A DNA stretch of 64,000 bases, from the NCBI RefSeq assembly GCF_000310205.1, contig NZ_AMXE01000007.1:1-64000 (forward strand), given 5' to 3'. Origin of the DNA: Thauera linaloolentis 47Lol = DSM 12138 (GTDB taxonomy: Bacteria > Pseudomonadota > Gammaproteobacteria > Burkholderiales > Rhodocyclaceae). The notes beneath the pieces are model-generated. The model did no database searches, was not told the origin of the DNA, and saw only the letters and a program-made list of their open reading frames with translations. The position numbers and the translations under genes were made by a program. Below are positions 1-8,525 of the stretch, one piece after another (the stretch's first letter is position 1; the number at the start of each line of letters is the position of its first letter).

Positions 1-78
1 GCTTCTATATGCCGATCACGCGGTGGCTCCATTGTGCCGATCATCAACTGGCTCCAATGTGCCGGTCGGTGACATGAG

Positions 79-345
79 GTGAAGGCCAAGCGGAAGGCGA
101 TGCGGCTGAAGCAATTCGAGTTCTGGGGCGCACTGGGGGTCACGCAGTCCGGCGGCAGCCGGTACGAGAGCGGCCGAGAGATCCCGGAGCCTGTTCAGAT
201 CCTGCTGAACTTGGCGCTGGGCGGCGATATGCAGTCGGCCGAGCTGTTCGGCCAACTGCGGAAGATCGAGGCCAGGGAGCGGGAGGTGGTGGCCGCGAAG
301 AAGGCTAAGCCGAAGGTGCCGCTAGGATTCGGGATGCTGCCATGA
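79..345 (+). CDS. Small helix-turn-helix (Xre-like) phage protein
   Basis: This 88-aa basic protein starts with GTG. Residues about 20-50 (GVTQSGGSRYESGREIPEP) look like a Cro/Xre-type helix-turn-helix of the kind found in phage and plasmid regulators, and the tail is rich in Lys and Ala. It lies at the left edge of a prophage segment, and a hairpin terminator follows about 110 bp downstream. A DNA-binding regulatory role is inferred from the helix-turn-helix only, and the regulated promoter cannot be named. Confidence 0.6.
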   Translation: MKAKRKAMRLKQFEFWGALGVTQSGGSRYESGREIPEPVQILLNLALGGDMQSAELFGQLRKIEAREREVVAAKKAKPKVPLGFGMLP

Positions 346-453
346 CGTGATCCGCGCGCACCGCCGAGCGCCCATGCTACCCCTGTAGGGCGATGTAAAT
401 GCTGGCTCGCCGCCGACAATGCGCAGGCGGGCCTGGAAAGGCATCAGAAAGTC

Positions 454-489
454 GAAGGCCCCGTACCGCTACCAACGGTCGGGGCCTTC
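454..489 (+). terminator. Intrinsic terminator-like hairpin
   Basis: A perfect 10-bp inverted repeat pairs 454-463 with 480-489. A smaller ACCG/CGGT pairing lies inside the loop, and a short pyrimidine-rich TCGTTTC follows. It lies between the small regulator gene and the next phage gene, in a stretch (346-530) with no other gene visible. The weak T tract leaves some doubt that it terminates efficiently. Confidence 0.55.
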
Positions 490-530
490 TCGTTTCAACC
501 ATCTGGAGGCATCAGAAGGAAGAACTTGGC

Positions 531-578
531 ATGAATTTTAGACCAATCGTGAGCGCACTGGAGTGGAGGACGCGATGA
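531..578 (+). CDS. Possible 15-aa leader peptide ORF
   Basis: A mini-ORF of 15 codons (MNFRPIVSALEWRTR) starts with ATG after an AGAAGGA-rich stretch. It ends in TGA overlapping the ATG of the next gene as ATGA. That arrangement would translationally couple the two. Only position and overlap support it, and it may be chance. Confidence 0.25.
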   Translation: MNFRPIVSALEWRTR

Positions 579-979
579 ACGTTACTGGACAACTGAACGA
601 GCGCGAGGCGCTTGAACTTGCGCGCCATGAACTGACGACCTTGCACGGCTTGATTGCCGCTGACGGCGCTGCGCCGAATGAGACGTGGAGCATCGACACA
701 AGCGCCGCCGTTCAAGCGATTGATGCCGTGCTCAGCGAAGCTTCGCCAAGAAAGGAGCAGGGAATGGAAATGATCGAAGCAGTGAAGAGAGCGGCACGAA
801 GCACTCACTGGAGCGAATGCGCTTTGCATAACGAGCCGGCCATGACGGCCGGTCCGTGCGACTGCGGCGCGGCTAGAGCTGGGCAAGGATTTTGGACATC
901 CCTGAGTCACCTTGCTTATATCCGGGTCGCGCACTGGCGAATGTGGCTCCGCTCTTGGTCAGGCCGTGTATGCCGCTGA
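575..979 (+). CDS. Hypothetical phage protein
   Basis: The start chosen is the ATG preceded by GGAGGA with 4-nt spacing; an in-frame GTG lies four codons upstream. The 134-aa product has an acidic helical N-terminal half and a small Cys/His patch (residues about 83-98, CALHNEPAMTAGPCDCG) that resembles short zinc-ribbon-like motifs of phage proteins. Its last 35 codons are antisense to the downstream WYL-like gene and read like low-constraint sequence (many W, R), so the ancestral gene probably ended earlier. The function is unknown. Confidence 0.5.
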   Translation: MNVTGQLNEREALELARHELTTLHGLIAADGAAPNETWSIDTSAAVQAIDAVLSEASPRKEQGMEMIEAVKRAARSTHWSECALHNEPAMTAGPCDCGAARAGQGFWTSLSHLAYIRVAHWRMWLRSWSGRVCR

Positions 980-1163
980 CCAGGAACATCTTCCACCCAA
1001 GGGTTCCCGTGGAACTTCTGCCCCCGGTTTGGTATGCACGCACCGCCTTATGTCCGGCGGTGGTGATCCCATAGGTGTGCGGCTCAACCGTTCGTGGAAA
1101 TCCATCGTAGGTGAAGGTAAGCACTTCTCGATTGGTGATGGCGTCGATGATGGTTTGGCTCAT
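873..1163 (-). CDS. Small WYL-like domain protein
   Basis: This 96-aa protein starts at an ATG preceded by a good GGGAGGAT ribosome site. Its N-terminal half (TFTYDGFPRTVEPHTYGI, about residues 16-33) followed by a GHKAVRAYQTGG segment matches the core pattern of WYL-type sensor domains (F-x-Y-x-G-x-x-R-x-V-E-P). There is no helix-turn-helix, so it is a stand-alone WYL-like module. Such stand-alone proteins are common in phages and mobile DNA, and their ligands are mostly unknown. It is convergent with, and overlaps by about 107 bp, the upstream plus-strand gene. Confidence 0.7.
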   Translation of the reverse strand: MSQTIIDAITNREVLTFTYDGFPRTVEPHTYGITTAGHKAVRAYQTGGRSSTGTLGWKMFLVSGIHGLTKSGATFASARPGYKQGDSGMSKILAQL

Positions 1164-1181
1164 GGCGATCCTCCCTTTAAA

Positions 1182-1199
1182 TGCATCGCAAGTGATGCA
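1182..1199. promoter_or_regulatory. Candidate operator, 6-6-6 inverted repeat
   Basis: TGCATC at 1182-1187 is repeated in inverse as GATGCA at 1194-1199 with a 6-nt spacer. It sits 18 bp upstream of the WYL-like gene start and in the leader of the large phage gene, so a bound regulator could act on both divergent promoters. The binding protein is unknown. Confidence 0.3.
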
Positions 1200-1280
1200 C
1201 CTGGAATCTATGTCTATCGCATCGGTTGCGAAACTGGAGAAATCGCCAGTGCTGTATGGAAAAACAGGTAGGAGTAGGTG

Positions 1281-4200
1281 ATGGCTGAGATCGATTGGGA
1301 AACGGGCGAAATTGGCTCGCCAGTATCATCAGGGTCAAATGATGTCGACTGGGAGCGTGGCGATATCAAGCCGTTGGATTACACGCCCCCCAAGCAGAAC
1401 ACATCTCTTTTCAGCGACATCGGCACAGACCTGAAGCGCGGCGCCCAGCAACTGCCCGGTGCGCTGACAGGGCTCGCTGACATTCCCGTAGCCGCGCTGA
1501 CGGGCGAGCGCCACGCCAGCAGGGCCGCCGATGCGTTGGGCGAGATGACCGGTTTCCAGCCCGGCAAGTGGGCCGAGGAAGCGCGTTCGGAATACAGCCC
1601 GCAGCGCCAAGCGGCAGACGCCGAGATCGACAAGGCCTGGGAAGAGGGCTCTGCTACGGACGTGGCCGGCGCGTACCTGCGCAATCCTGGAAAAGTCCTG
1701 GGGTTGGCGGCTGAGTCCGTGCCGTCGATGCTGGCGGGCGGCCTTGCCGGGCGTGCCGCGCTTGGGGCGGGGCGCGCGGCTGGCGCAATCGCGGCGCCAG
1801 CCACAGCAGCCCAGGCTGCGCGGCAGGCGGTAATCGCCGGTGCCGGCGGCGAAGGCGCGGTGATTGCGGGCCAGACGATGGACCAGATCAGCGACGACGT
1901 GGATGCGAGAACCGCAGCCGCCGCGGCGGCAGGCGCGGGCGCAGTGGGCGCAGGTCTGGGCTATGCCGGCGGTCGCCTGGCGCAACGCATGGGCGTGGTT
2001 GATCCTGAAAGCGTCATCGCTGGTGGAGCCGCTGGAGCAGTGACGGATCGCCCCCCGGTCGGGCTGGTGCGCCGCATGCTGGGTGGCGCGATGTCCGAGG
2101 GCGCGTTCGAGGAGCTGCCGCAGTCCGTCCAGGAGCAGATGTGGCAGAACTGGGCCGAAGGCAAGCCGCTGATGGAAGGCGCGGCGCGCGCGGCAGTGGA
2201 GGGCACTCTTGCTGGCGGCATGATGGGGGCGGGGGCGAACGTGTTGCCGGCAAGCCGCGGCGCCCAGCCCAGCCCGCAGCCCGAACAAGACGCTGACCAA
2301 GCCCCCGAGGCAGCGCCGATCGCTCCCACCGATATGGCCAGCGACCCGCTGGAGGTCCAGCGACGAGTGGATAGGGTGACTGGCGTTCAAAGGGCGCGGG
2401 TACTCGATTTCATTGATCGCAATACCGACTATCCAGAGGACGACGGCGGTACCGCCATGAAGGAGGCGCTGCGCGAAGAGGTCGAGCCGCAGGTCATCAT
2501 CGATGAGAACGGCCGCCAGAAGACTTCCACCAGCAAGTACGAGATCGATTTGTTCCATGCGGAGATCGATGAACGTATGGCGAAGCGGTCGCGCAACGTT
2601 GAAGCCGGTCAGAGGCTGCAGGCTGCTCGCCGGCCGTCCGAGCAGATGGGTCTAGACCCAAGCGCCGGCCCGATGTCGTCTGCTGCGGCGCTGGCCGTAG
2701 ATAGCGGCGCAGCGCCTGTGGCGCCTGTTGCCGCCGGGCGGCGCCAGGCAGTCGACCGGGAGCGGGATTTCGTTCCACCGCCATCCGGCTCGTTCTCAAC
2801 CATGAACGAGTTCGCCGATCTGCTCGGGCAGGAGCGCCAGGACGTATCCAGCCGACGCCAACAGGTCGCCGAGACACAGACGCAGCGCCGCGAATTCGAA
2901 TTCGAGCAAGCCGACCGGCGCACGGCGGAAGCCATGCAGCGCGAGGCGCAGACTCGCCGACGCGCCGTGCTGGATGCGGTGCTGGAAGACCCGGAGACGG
3001 CGAACCCGGCCGAGCGCTTCGGGGCCATGCTGAGCAGGCTTGGCTTCCGCGAAAACGCGCCGACGACTGAGGAACTGCAGACCATCCAGCGCTTCCAGGA
3101 TGTGCGTGACGCGCAACCGTCACCGAGCATCGAGCCGAGCGCGCCGAATGAGCTGGATGCGGCAGCGATGGGGATTCGCGAGCGCCGCCCGAAAGCGCCG
3201 CAGCAGGCCCGCGAGGAAGTAGCCGCGCGGGCAGAAGCCCGAGGAAGCGAGGCGCCCGTTTCTTCGGTCGAGGCTGGCGCACGCTGGGCGAGCATGCCTG
3301 CAGCAGATCGCCAAGCCATCGCAGATCGCGCCGGCCTCAACCCGATCCAGCGCCGAAATGTGCCGGGCATCCCCTGGACGGTGCTGAATGCCGGCCTGCG
3401 TGAGAGGCTGGCGCGGGCCATGACGCAGCCGGCGGCACAGAATGAAGGAGCGACGACCGATGGCGCAATCCCTGCTGAACGAACCGATGCCCCTGTGGTT
3501 GCGCCGGGCGCTGCGCAAGCAGGCGCTGACATGGCCGGAAGCGCAGGCGCTGCGCCACAGCAGTCTGATGTGCCCGCCGTGGGCGGAGTGGAACCCGTTG
3601 CCCGAGACACTGTGGCCGGCGGCCAGCAGGGTGGGGCTGCTGGAGGCGCCAGTGGTGGGCGGGCGACAGTAGCGCCGGGCGATGGGTCGCCCGTCGGCCG
3701 GGCCTTGTCCGTCCTGCTGGATCGCACCGACGGCAACGGCTCGCCCGATGGTCTCACCGGCCCGGAGAATGCGGATGCCCGCACGGCGATCGTTGCGGCG
3801 ATCACTGGACAGAGCGCGGCCGAGATCGAGGCGGCGCCGAACCACAAGTTCCGCACGAGCGTGCCGCAGGTCGAGCGGCTGCTGTACGACGCGGCAGGCA
3901 TCCCGACCGGGAACCTGAAGGATCGCCGGACGCCGTTCCTGGACTGGCTGGATGAGCGTACCGGGCAGCAGGCAACCGCGGCCGAGGCGGTGGGCGACGT
4001 TTCTGGTGAGGCTGATCCGGATGGTGTTCGCTTCAGCCGGACTGGACGGAACGCATTCTCCCCAGATCCATATGATGCACAACAGTTCGCCCAGGCAGTG
4101 GATCGCATCGCAGCAGCAGAAACCGCGCCGCGTACTGATCTGACCGTGGGCGACACGCCGGCCGTGCTGCGTGCGCTGGGCGCCAAGGCTCTGCCGGTTC

Positions 4201-7200
4201 AAATGCCGTCAAGCGTGATCCACAAAGCCAGCCGGCCAGAAGTGCGTGATCACGACGTGCCTGTTGAAGTGCTGCGCAACCTGCCGGCTCTGTTGGCCGA
4301 CCCGGTGATGGTGTTCGACTCTCAGACCGAAACCGGGGCCTTGGTTGCGTTCATTGAGGCCAAGGATGCGAGCGGCCGAGATGTCGCCGTTGCTATCCAC
4401 CTGGACGCAAAGGGAGGCGGTTTCCATCGCATCAACAAGATTGCCAGTATCTACGGTCGCGGCGGGGCGAAAGAAATTTCCGCATGGATGAATGGCAGTT
4501 TGCGTTACTACCAAACGGGAAAAGCCCCTCAATGGCTTCGTGCGGTCGGGCTGCAATTGCCCGAGGCGAACACCATCAAGAGGCTCAACCCGAGGGTAAT
4601 CACCGAGGCTGACGTTGTCAATGTCCCGTTCAGCTTTGCCGGCCAAAGTGCCGCCCGCCGGCGGGTCCCAATGAACGAGCGCAGCTTGCTGCGCGCGATG
4701 GAGATGCAATTCCCCAGCCTGGTGGCGCCAGTGCAGCGCATGCTGGAGAAGGGCCGGGAGGGCAAGCGGGGCGGCTTGGTTGTGATCGATGACGCCCGTC
4801 CGCGGCGGATCGCAGAGGCCTTCTCAAGCAAGACGGGGAGATCGCTGGATGACTCGATCGAGCTTTTCAGCGAGGCGGGGGCGATCAACGGCTTCTTCGA
4901 TCCGAGATCGGGCATGACCTTCCTGGTCGGACCGAACCTCAATCCGGTAACGGCGCCGGCGGTGCTGTTGCATGAGGCGGTCCACGGCAAGCAACGGGCC
5001 GGCATCGATGCTCGAGCACTGAGCATGATCGAGCGCCGCACGACGCTGGCTCAGCCGTTGCGGACGTTCTTGGATGGCGTGGCTGCGCGGATGGAAAATG
5101 CCGGCGAGACAGGCAATGCGGCGGAAGCTGCGTCGTACATCGTTGAGCAGGCCGTGATCGCCGGCCGGCGGGCTGGGTTCTCGGCGGTCGACGGCCCTCT
5201 GATGAACTGGATCGATGCGCATATCGGCGTGCCTGTGGGCAAGCTGGTGCGTGACTTCGTTGCGATGGTGAGGGCGTGGGCGCTGCGCGCTGGTGTAGGA
5301 GTGATCGACCCGAGCATCGACGACCTTGTTGCGTTGGCAAAGATGAACGTAGGGGATTTGGCGAGCCAGGGGGATGCGGGGAGAGGGGGTATCAGGTTCA
5401 GTCGAGCAGGGGCCGCCATCGATACCACGGGGGCTGTTATCGACCGCGCCCGGGCTGCTGGTCGCAGGATCACCGGAAGAGATTTCGGTCCGGTAGCGGC
5501 GAAGGCATTCTCAGATCTGGATGCCATGCAACAGCAGTACCTGGGCAAGATCGGGGCGAGCCGCACGCCAGCGGCCGATGCGATCCGCTCTGCCCTCGAC
5601 AGGGCCGGGTTGAAGATTCGCCAAGGCGCCGTCGATCGCTACGCCGCCTTGAAGGAACTCGACGAGAATCTGCATGGGAAGGATTTCATCGACTCTGCCA
5701 TCACAGACAGCTCGTGGGTGCTGGCGAAGATGTCATCGGCTGCCTCGGGCGCGCTCAATGCGATGATGAGCACCGGCCGGATCGTGTTCGACGGCGCGCA
5801 GCGAGTGATCGCCATGAAGGACGGCGATGCGACGGGAGGTCTGACGGCAGTGTTGCATCAGCTCGGTTCGCCGGCCGAGGTCGAGCGGTTCTTCGGCTGG
5901 CTCGCAGCGAACCGGGCCGAGAAGCTGATGGCTGAGGGGCGGGAGCACCTGTTCTCGCCCGAGGAGATCGCAGCCGGCAAGCGGATGAACGGCGGCAAGA
6001 CGGCTGATGACAAGGTGCGCCCGACGCTGTACGCGAAGGTGTTCCGGGAGTTCCAGCAGTATCGTGATGATGTGCTGGCGATCGCCGAGGAAGCCGGCAT
6101 CATCAGCGAAGAGAGCCGCACGATGTGGCGCGATGAGTTCTATGTGCCGTTCTACCGCGTGATGGAAGACGAAGGGGCCGCGAAGGGGCCGCGTGCCGGC
6201 AAGGGGCTGAGTCGGCAGGAAGCGTACAAGAAGCTGAAGGGCGGGCGCGAGAACCTGAACGATCTGCTGGAAAACACCCTGATGAACTTCCATCACCTGC
6301 TGTCTGCTAGCCTGAAAAACCAGGCGGCTGCGCAGGCGATCAAGAACGCCGAGAAGCTGGGCATTGCGCGGAAGGTGCCGGAAAGCAACCGGGATACCGA
6401 CACCAGTACGTTCGTGCTCGAGAAGGGGCTGCGCGTTTTCTACCAGGTGGATGACCCGCTGGTGTTCGAGGCAATCACGTCACTGTCCGATCCTGGCCTG
6501 AACAACTTTGCAGTGCGGGCTATGTCGGCCTTCAAGCGGACGTTCACCAACATGACCACGGTCACGCCGCAGTTTGTCATTGCCAACACGTTGCGCGACT
6601 TGATGCAGGCGTCTGCGACGAGCCCTGCCAGCAAGAACATGCTTCGCAATGCGGTACAGGGCGTGCAGGCGTTCCGCAACGACAAGACGCGCGCCGAGAT
6701 GCTGGCGAGCGGCGGGGCGTTCAGCTTCGGGCACATCTACGGCATGGACCCTGATGAGGTACGCGCGAGCCTTCGACAGAGTGTTCGCGGCGCGCAGCTC
6801 GTGAGCGACTCGAGCATGATCCCGCAAATCTTGCGACAGGGCTGGCGGAAGTGGAACGAGGCAATCAACACCTCGGAGAACATCAGCCGTGCGGCGACCT
6901 ATGTTCAGAACGTGGAGCAGATGGGCCGGCTGCGTGCAGCCTTCGAGGCGCGCGATGTGATGGACTTCAGCCAGCACGGCGCATGGCCGGCGGTACGTTT
7001 CCTGATCCGCGTGGTGCCATTCCTGAACGCGCGTCTGCAGGGCCTGGACAAGCTCTATCGTTCCGGCGCGAAGCCGGCTCTGCTGACGGCGATGGGCAAG
7101 GGTACGGCCGGCGACAGGGTTGCTGCAGCACGCTTCGCCACTGTGACCGGCGCGCTGACGCTGGCGAGCTTGGCGCTGTACATGGCGAATGCGGATGACG

Positions 7201-8102
7201 ACGAGTACCAGAAGCTGGAGGAATGGCAGAAGGACACGTACTGGTTCTTCCGCATCGGCGACAACGCCTTCTTCCTGCCCAAGCCATTCGAGGTAGGCGC
7301 GATCGCCACGATGGCCGAGCGCGTGGCACAGCAGTTCATGGACGACAAGGCGACCGGCAAGCTGTTCCGCGAGAGGATGTGGGAGATGCTTTTGCAGACC
7401 TTTGCGTTCAACCCCACTCCGCAGATGTTCCAGCCGGCGATCGACATCTATTCGAACAAGGATGCCTTCACGGGGCGCGACATCGAGACAACAGGCATGG
7501 AGCGTCTGAGCATAGGCCTGCGGGCGCGCGACACGACCACGGCCGCTGGCCGGGCGCTCTCCGCGGCTTCAAGGGCGTTCGGGGATGAAACGCCGCTGGC
7601 GGTGTCGCCTGTTCAAGCGGATCACCTGATCCGCGGCTACCTGGGAGCCGTAGGCACAACTGGCGCAGGCATGATCGATACGATCTGGCGCACGGCAACG
7701 GGGCAGGAGGCGCCGGACAAGCGTTGGAGTGAGTATCAGCCGATCCGCCGCTTCTACCGCGACCTGGGCGCACCGGCGCCCTACACGCGGTACAGCACGC
7801 TCTTCTATGAAGGGCTGCGCGAATCGAACCGGATCTACGCTGATGTGATGGAGTTGCAGAAGCTGGGGAGGGGAGGGGATGCCGGCGCGCTGAGGGAGAA
7901 GCACCGCAACGTGCTGGCGATGCGCCAGACGCTGAACCGGGAGCAGCGCAGACTGAGCGACATCAACCAGCGGATGCAGGCGGTGCGCCGGTCGGATCGG
8001 GACGGGGAGTGGAAGCGCCGCGAGATCGACCGCCTGAGCACGCTGAAGAGCGCAATCACGGAGCGACAGGGGAAGAGGATCGAGGAGGTGAGGGCGCAGT
8101 AA
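1281..8102 (+). CDS. Giant phage polyvalent virion protein (metallopeptidase-motif, MuF-C/PBECR-like and LPD38-like regions)
   Basis: This is a 2273-aa protein. ATG at 1281 follows AGGAG by 6 nt; an in-frame GTG lies one codon earlier. The N-terminus has two DWE-x-G-x-I motifs, then an Ala/Gly-rich hydrophobic region (about 140-235) that could insert in a membrane. A Gln/Arg-rich helical middle follows (about 480-650). Around 960-1120 lies a stretch (VEVLRNLPALLADP) resembling the MuF C-terminal/PBECR nuclease-like domain of phage polyvalent proteins. HEAVH at about 1231-1235 is a zincin-type HExxH motif. From about 1740 the sequence (PQFVIANTLRDLMQA) resembles the large polyvalent protein-associated domain LPD38. 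Proteins of this class are packaged in virions and thought to be injected with DNA. Domain names come from motif recognition, not a profile search. Confidence 0.75.
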   Translation: MAEIDWETGEIGSPVSSGSNDVDWERGDIKPLDYTPPKQNTSLFSDIGTDLKRGAQQLPGALTGLADIPVAALTGERHASRAADALGEMTGFQPGKWAEEARSEYSPQRQAADAEIDKAWEEGSATDVAGAYLRNPGKVLGLAAESVPSMLAGGLAGRAALGAGRAAGAIAAPATAAQAARQAVIAGAGGEGAVIAGQTMDQISDDVDARTAAAAAAGAGAVGAGLGYAGGRLAQRMGVVDPESVIAGGAAGAVTDRPPVGLVRRMLGGAMSEGAFEELPQSVQEQMWQNWAEGKPLMEGAARAAVEGTLAGGMMGAGANVLPASRGAQPSPQPEQDADQAPEAAPIAPTDMASDPLEVQRRVDRVTGVQRARVLDFIDRNTDYPEDDGGTAMKEALREEVEPQVIIDENGRQKTSTSKYEIDLFHAEIDERMAKRSRNVEAGQRLQAARRPSEQMGLDPSAGPMSSAAALAVDSGAAPVAPVAAGRRQAVDRERDFVPPPSGSFSTMNEFADLLGQERQDVSSRRQQVAETQTQRREFEFEQADRRTAEAMQREAQTRRRAVLDAVLEDPETANPAERFGAMLSRLGFRENAPTTEELQTIQRFQDVRDAQPSPSIEPSAPNELDAAAMGIRERRPKAPQQAREEVAARAEARGSEAPVSSVEAGARWASMPAADRQAIADRAGLNPIQRRNVPGIPWTVLNAGLRERLARAMTQPAAQNEGATTDGAIPAERTDAPVVAPGAAQAGADMAGSAGAAPQQSDVPAVGGVEPVARDTVAGGQQGGAAGGASGGRATVAPGDGSPVGRALSVLLDRTDGNGSPDGLTGPENADARTAIVAAITGQSAAEIEAAPNHKFRTSVPQVERLLYDAAGIPTGNLKDRRTPFLDWLDERTGQQATAAEAVGDVSGEADPDGVRFSRTGRNAFSPDPYDAQQFAQAVDRIAAAETAPRTDLTVGDTPAVLRALGAKALPVQMPSSVIHKASRPEVRDHDVPVEVLRNLPALLADPVMVFDSQTETGALVAFIEAKDASGRDVAVAIHLDAKGGGFHRINKIASIYGRGGAKEISAWMNGSLRYYQTGKAPQWLRAVGLQLPEANTIKRLNPRVITEADVVNVPFSFAGQSAARRRVPMNERSLLRAMEMQFPSLVAPVQRMLEKGREGKRGGLVVIDDARPRRIAEAFSSKTGRSLDDSIELFSEAGAINGFFDPRSGMTFLVGPNLNPVTAPAVLLHEAVHGKQRAGIDARALSMIERRTTLAQPLRTFLDGVAARMENAGETGNAAEAASYIVEQAVIAGRRAGFSAVDGPLMNWIDAHIGVPVGKLVRDFVAMVRAWALRAGVGVIDPSIDDLVALAKMNVGDLASQGDAGRGGIRFSRAGAAIDTTGAVIDRARAAGRRITGRDFGPVAAKAFSDLDAMQQQYLGKIGASRTPAADAIRSALDRAGLKIRQGAVDRYAALKELDENLHGKDFIDSAITDSSWVLAKMSSAASGALNAMMSTGRIVFDGAQRVIAMKDGDATGGLTAVLHQLGSPAEVERFFGWLAANRAEKLMAEGREHLFSPEEIAAGKRMNGGKTADDKVRPTLYAKVFREFQQYRDDVLAIAEEAGIISEESRTMWRDEFYVPFYRVMEDEGAAKGPRAGKGLSRQEAYKKLKGGRENLNDLLENTLMNFHHLLSASLKNQAAAQAIKNAEKLGIARKVPESNRDTDTSTFVLEKGLRVFYQVDDPLVFEAITSLSDPGLNNFAVRAMSAFKRTFTNMTTVTPQFVIANTLRDLMQASATSPASKNMLRNAVQGVQAFRNDKTRAEMLASGGAFSFGHIYGMDPDEVRASLRQSVRGAQLVSDSSMIPQILRQGWRKWNEAINTSENISRAATYVQNVEQMGRLRAAFEARDVMDFSQHGAWPAVRFLIRVVPFLNARLQGLDKLYRSGAKPALLTAMGKGTAGDRVAAARFATVTGALTLASLALYMANADDDEYQKLEEWQKDTYWFFRIGDNAFFLPKPFEVGAIATMAERVAQQFMDDKATGKLFRERMWEMLLQTFAFNPTPQMFQPAIDIYSNKDAFTGRDIETTGMERLSIGLRARDTTTAAGRALSAASRAFGDETPLAVSPVQADHLIRGYLGAVGTTGAGMIDTIWRTATGQEAPDKRWSEYQPIRRFYRDLGAPAPYTRYSTLFYEGLRESNRIYADVMELQKLGRGGDAGALREKHRNVLAMRQTLNREQRRLSDINQRMQAVRRSDRDGEWKRREIDRLSTLKSAITERQGKRIEEVRAQ

Positions 8103-8154
8103 GGAAGGCCTGCCGCGGCATGCCATTTGTAGAGCAAGCACTGTTTTGTAGAGC

Positions 8155-8188
8155 AAAGGCCCCTGTGGATAACTCCTCAGGGGCCTTT
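8155..8188. terminator. Bidirectional terminator between prophage and tRNA operon
   Basis: An 11-bp perfect inverted repeat (8155-8165 with 8178-8188) forms an AAAGGCCCCTG stem. It is flanked by A and T residues on both sides, so it can serve both the phage gene ending at 8102 and the minus-strand tRNA-His ending at 8196. Just upstream, a 12-bp direct repeat (TTTGTAGAGCAA at 8126-8137 and 8145-8156) overlaps it. Confidence 0.7.
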
Positions 8189-8195
8189 CTGTACT

Positions 8196-8272
8196 TGGGG
8201 CGACATACCGGGATCGAACCGGTGACACCTGGAGCCACAATCCAGTGCTCTACCAACTGAGCTAATGCCGCC
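8196..8272 (-). tRNA. tRNA-His (GTG)
   Basis: The cloverleaf folds with anticodon GTG in the loop ATTGTGG. The acceptor stem has 8 bp including the extra 5' G(-1) opposite C73, the identity mark of tRNA-His. CCA is encoded. It is the last gene of a three-tRNA operon and lies nearest the prophage end, which makes its 3' half a likely attachment site. Confidence 0.95.
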
Positions 8273-8286
8273 ACTAAAACCTGTCC

Positions 8287-8363
8287 TGGCCTGCCCGGCA
8301 GGGATCGAACCTGCAACCCCCAGCTTAGAAGGCTGGTGCTCTATCCAATTGAGCTACGGGCAG
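8287..8363 (-). tRNA. tRNA-Arg (TCT)
   Basis: The 77-nt gene has encoded CCA, a CTGCCCG/CGGGCAG acceptor stem and a CCAGC/GCTGG anticodon stem with loop CTTCTAA, giving anticodon TCT (reads AGA/AGG). It is the middle gene of the Pro-Arg-His operon. Confidence 0.95.
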
Positions 8364-8390
8364 ATTCCCGCGGGCAATCGGAGTGTGAGC

Positions 8391-8467
8391 TGGTCGGGGT
8401 GGAGGGATTCGAACCCCCGACATCTTGCTCCCAAAGCAAGCGCGCTACCGGACTGCGCTACACCCCG
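8391..8467 (-). tRNA. tRNA-Pro (TGG)
   Basis: The 77-nt gene has acceptor stem CGGGGTG/CACCCCG, encoded CCA and anticodon TGG in loop TTTGGGA. It is the first gene of the operon, about 10 bp downstream of a strong sigma-70 promoter. Confidence 0.95.
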
Positions 8468-8477
8468 AGAGCCGCGA

Positions 8478-8506
8478 ACTATACAGAGGTCCCGCTGTGG
8501 CGTCAA
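8478..8506 (-). promoter_or_regulatory. Sigma-70 promoter of the tRNA operon
   Basis: On the minus strand TTGACG (8506-8501) and TATAGT (8483-8478) are separated by exactly 17 bp, close to consensus. The first nucleotide of tRNA-Pro lies at 8467, giving a short leader. Confidence 0.8.
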
Positions 8507-8525
8507 ACATCTTTTGCAGGATTTT

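Noticed and set aside
8126-8156. 12-bp direct repeat as a proven att core
   Set aside because: The repeat copies lie only 7 bp apart on the same side of the prophage, so they cannot be attL and attR. It is kept only as a hint.
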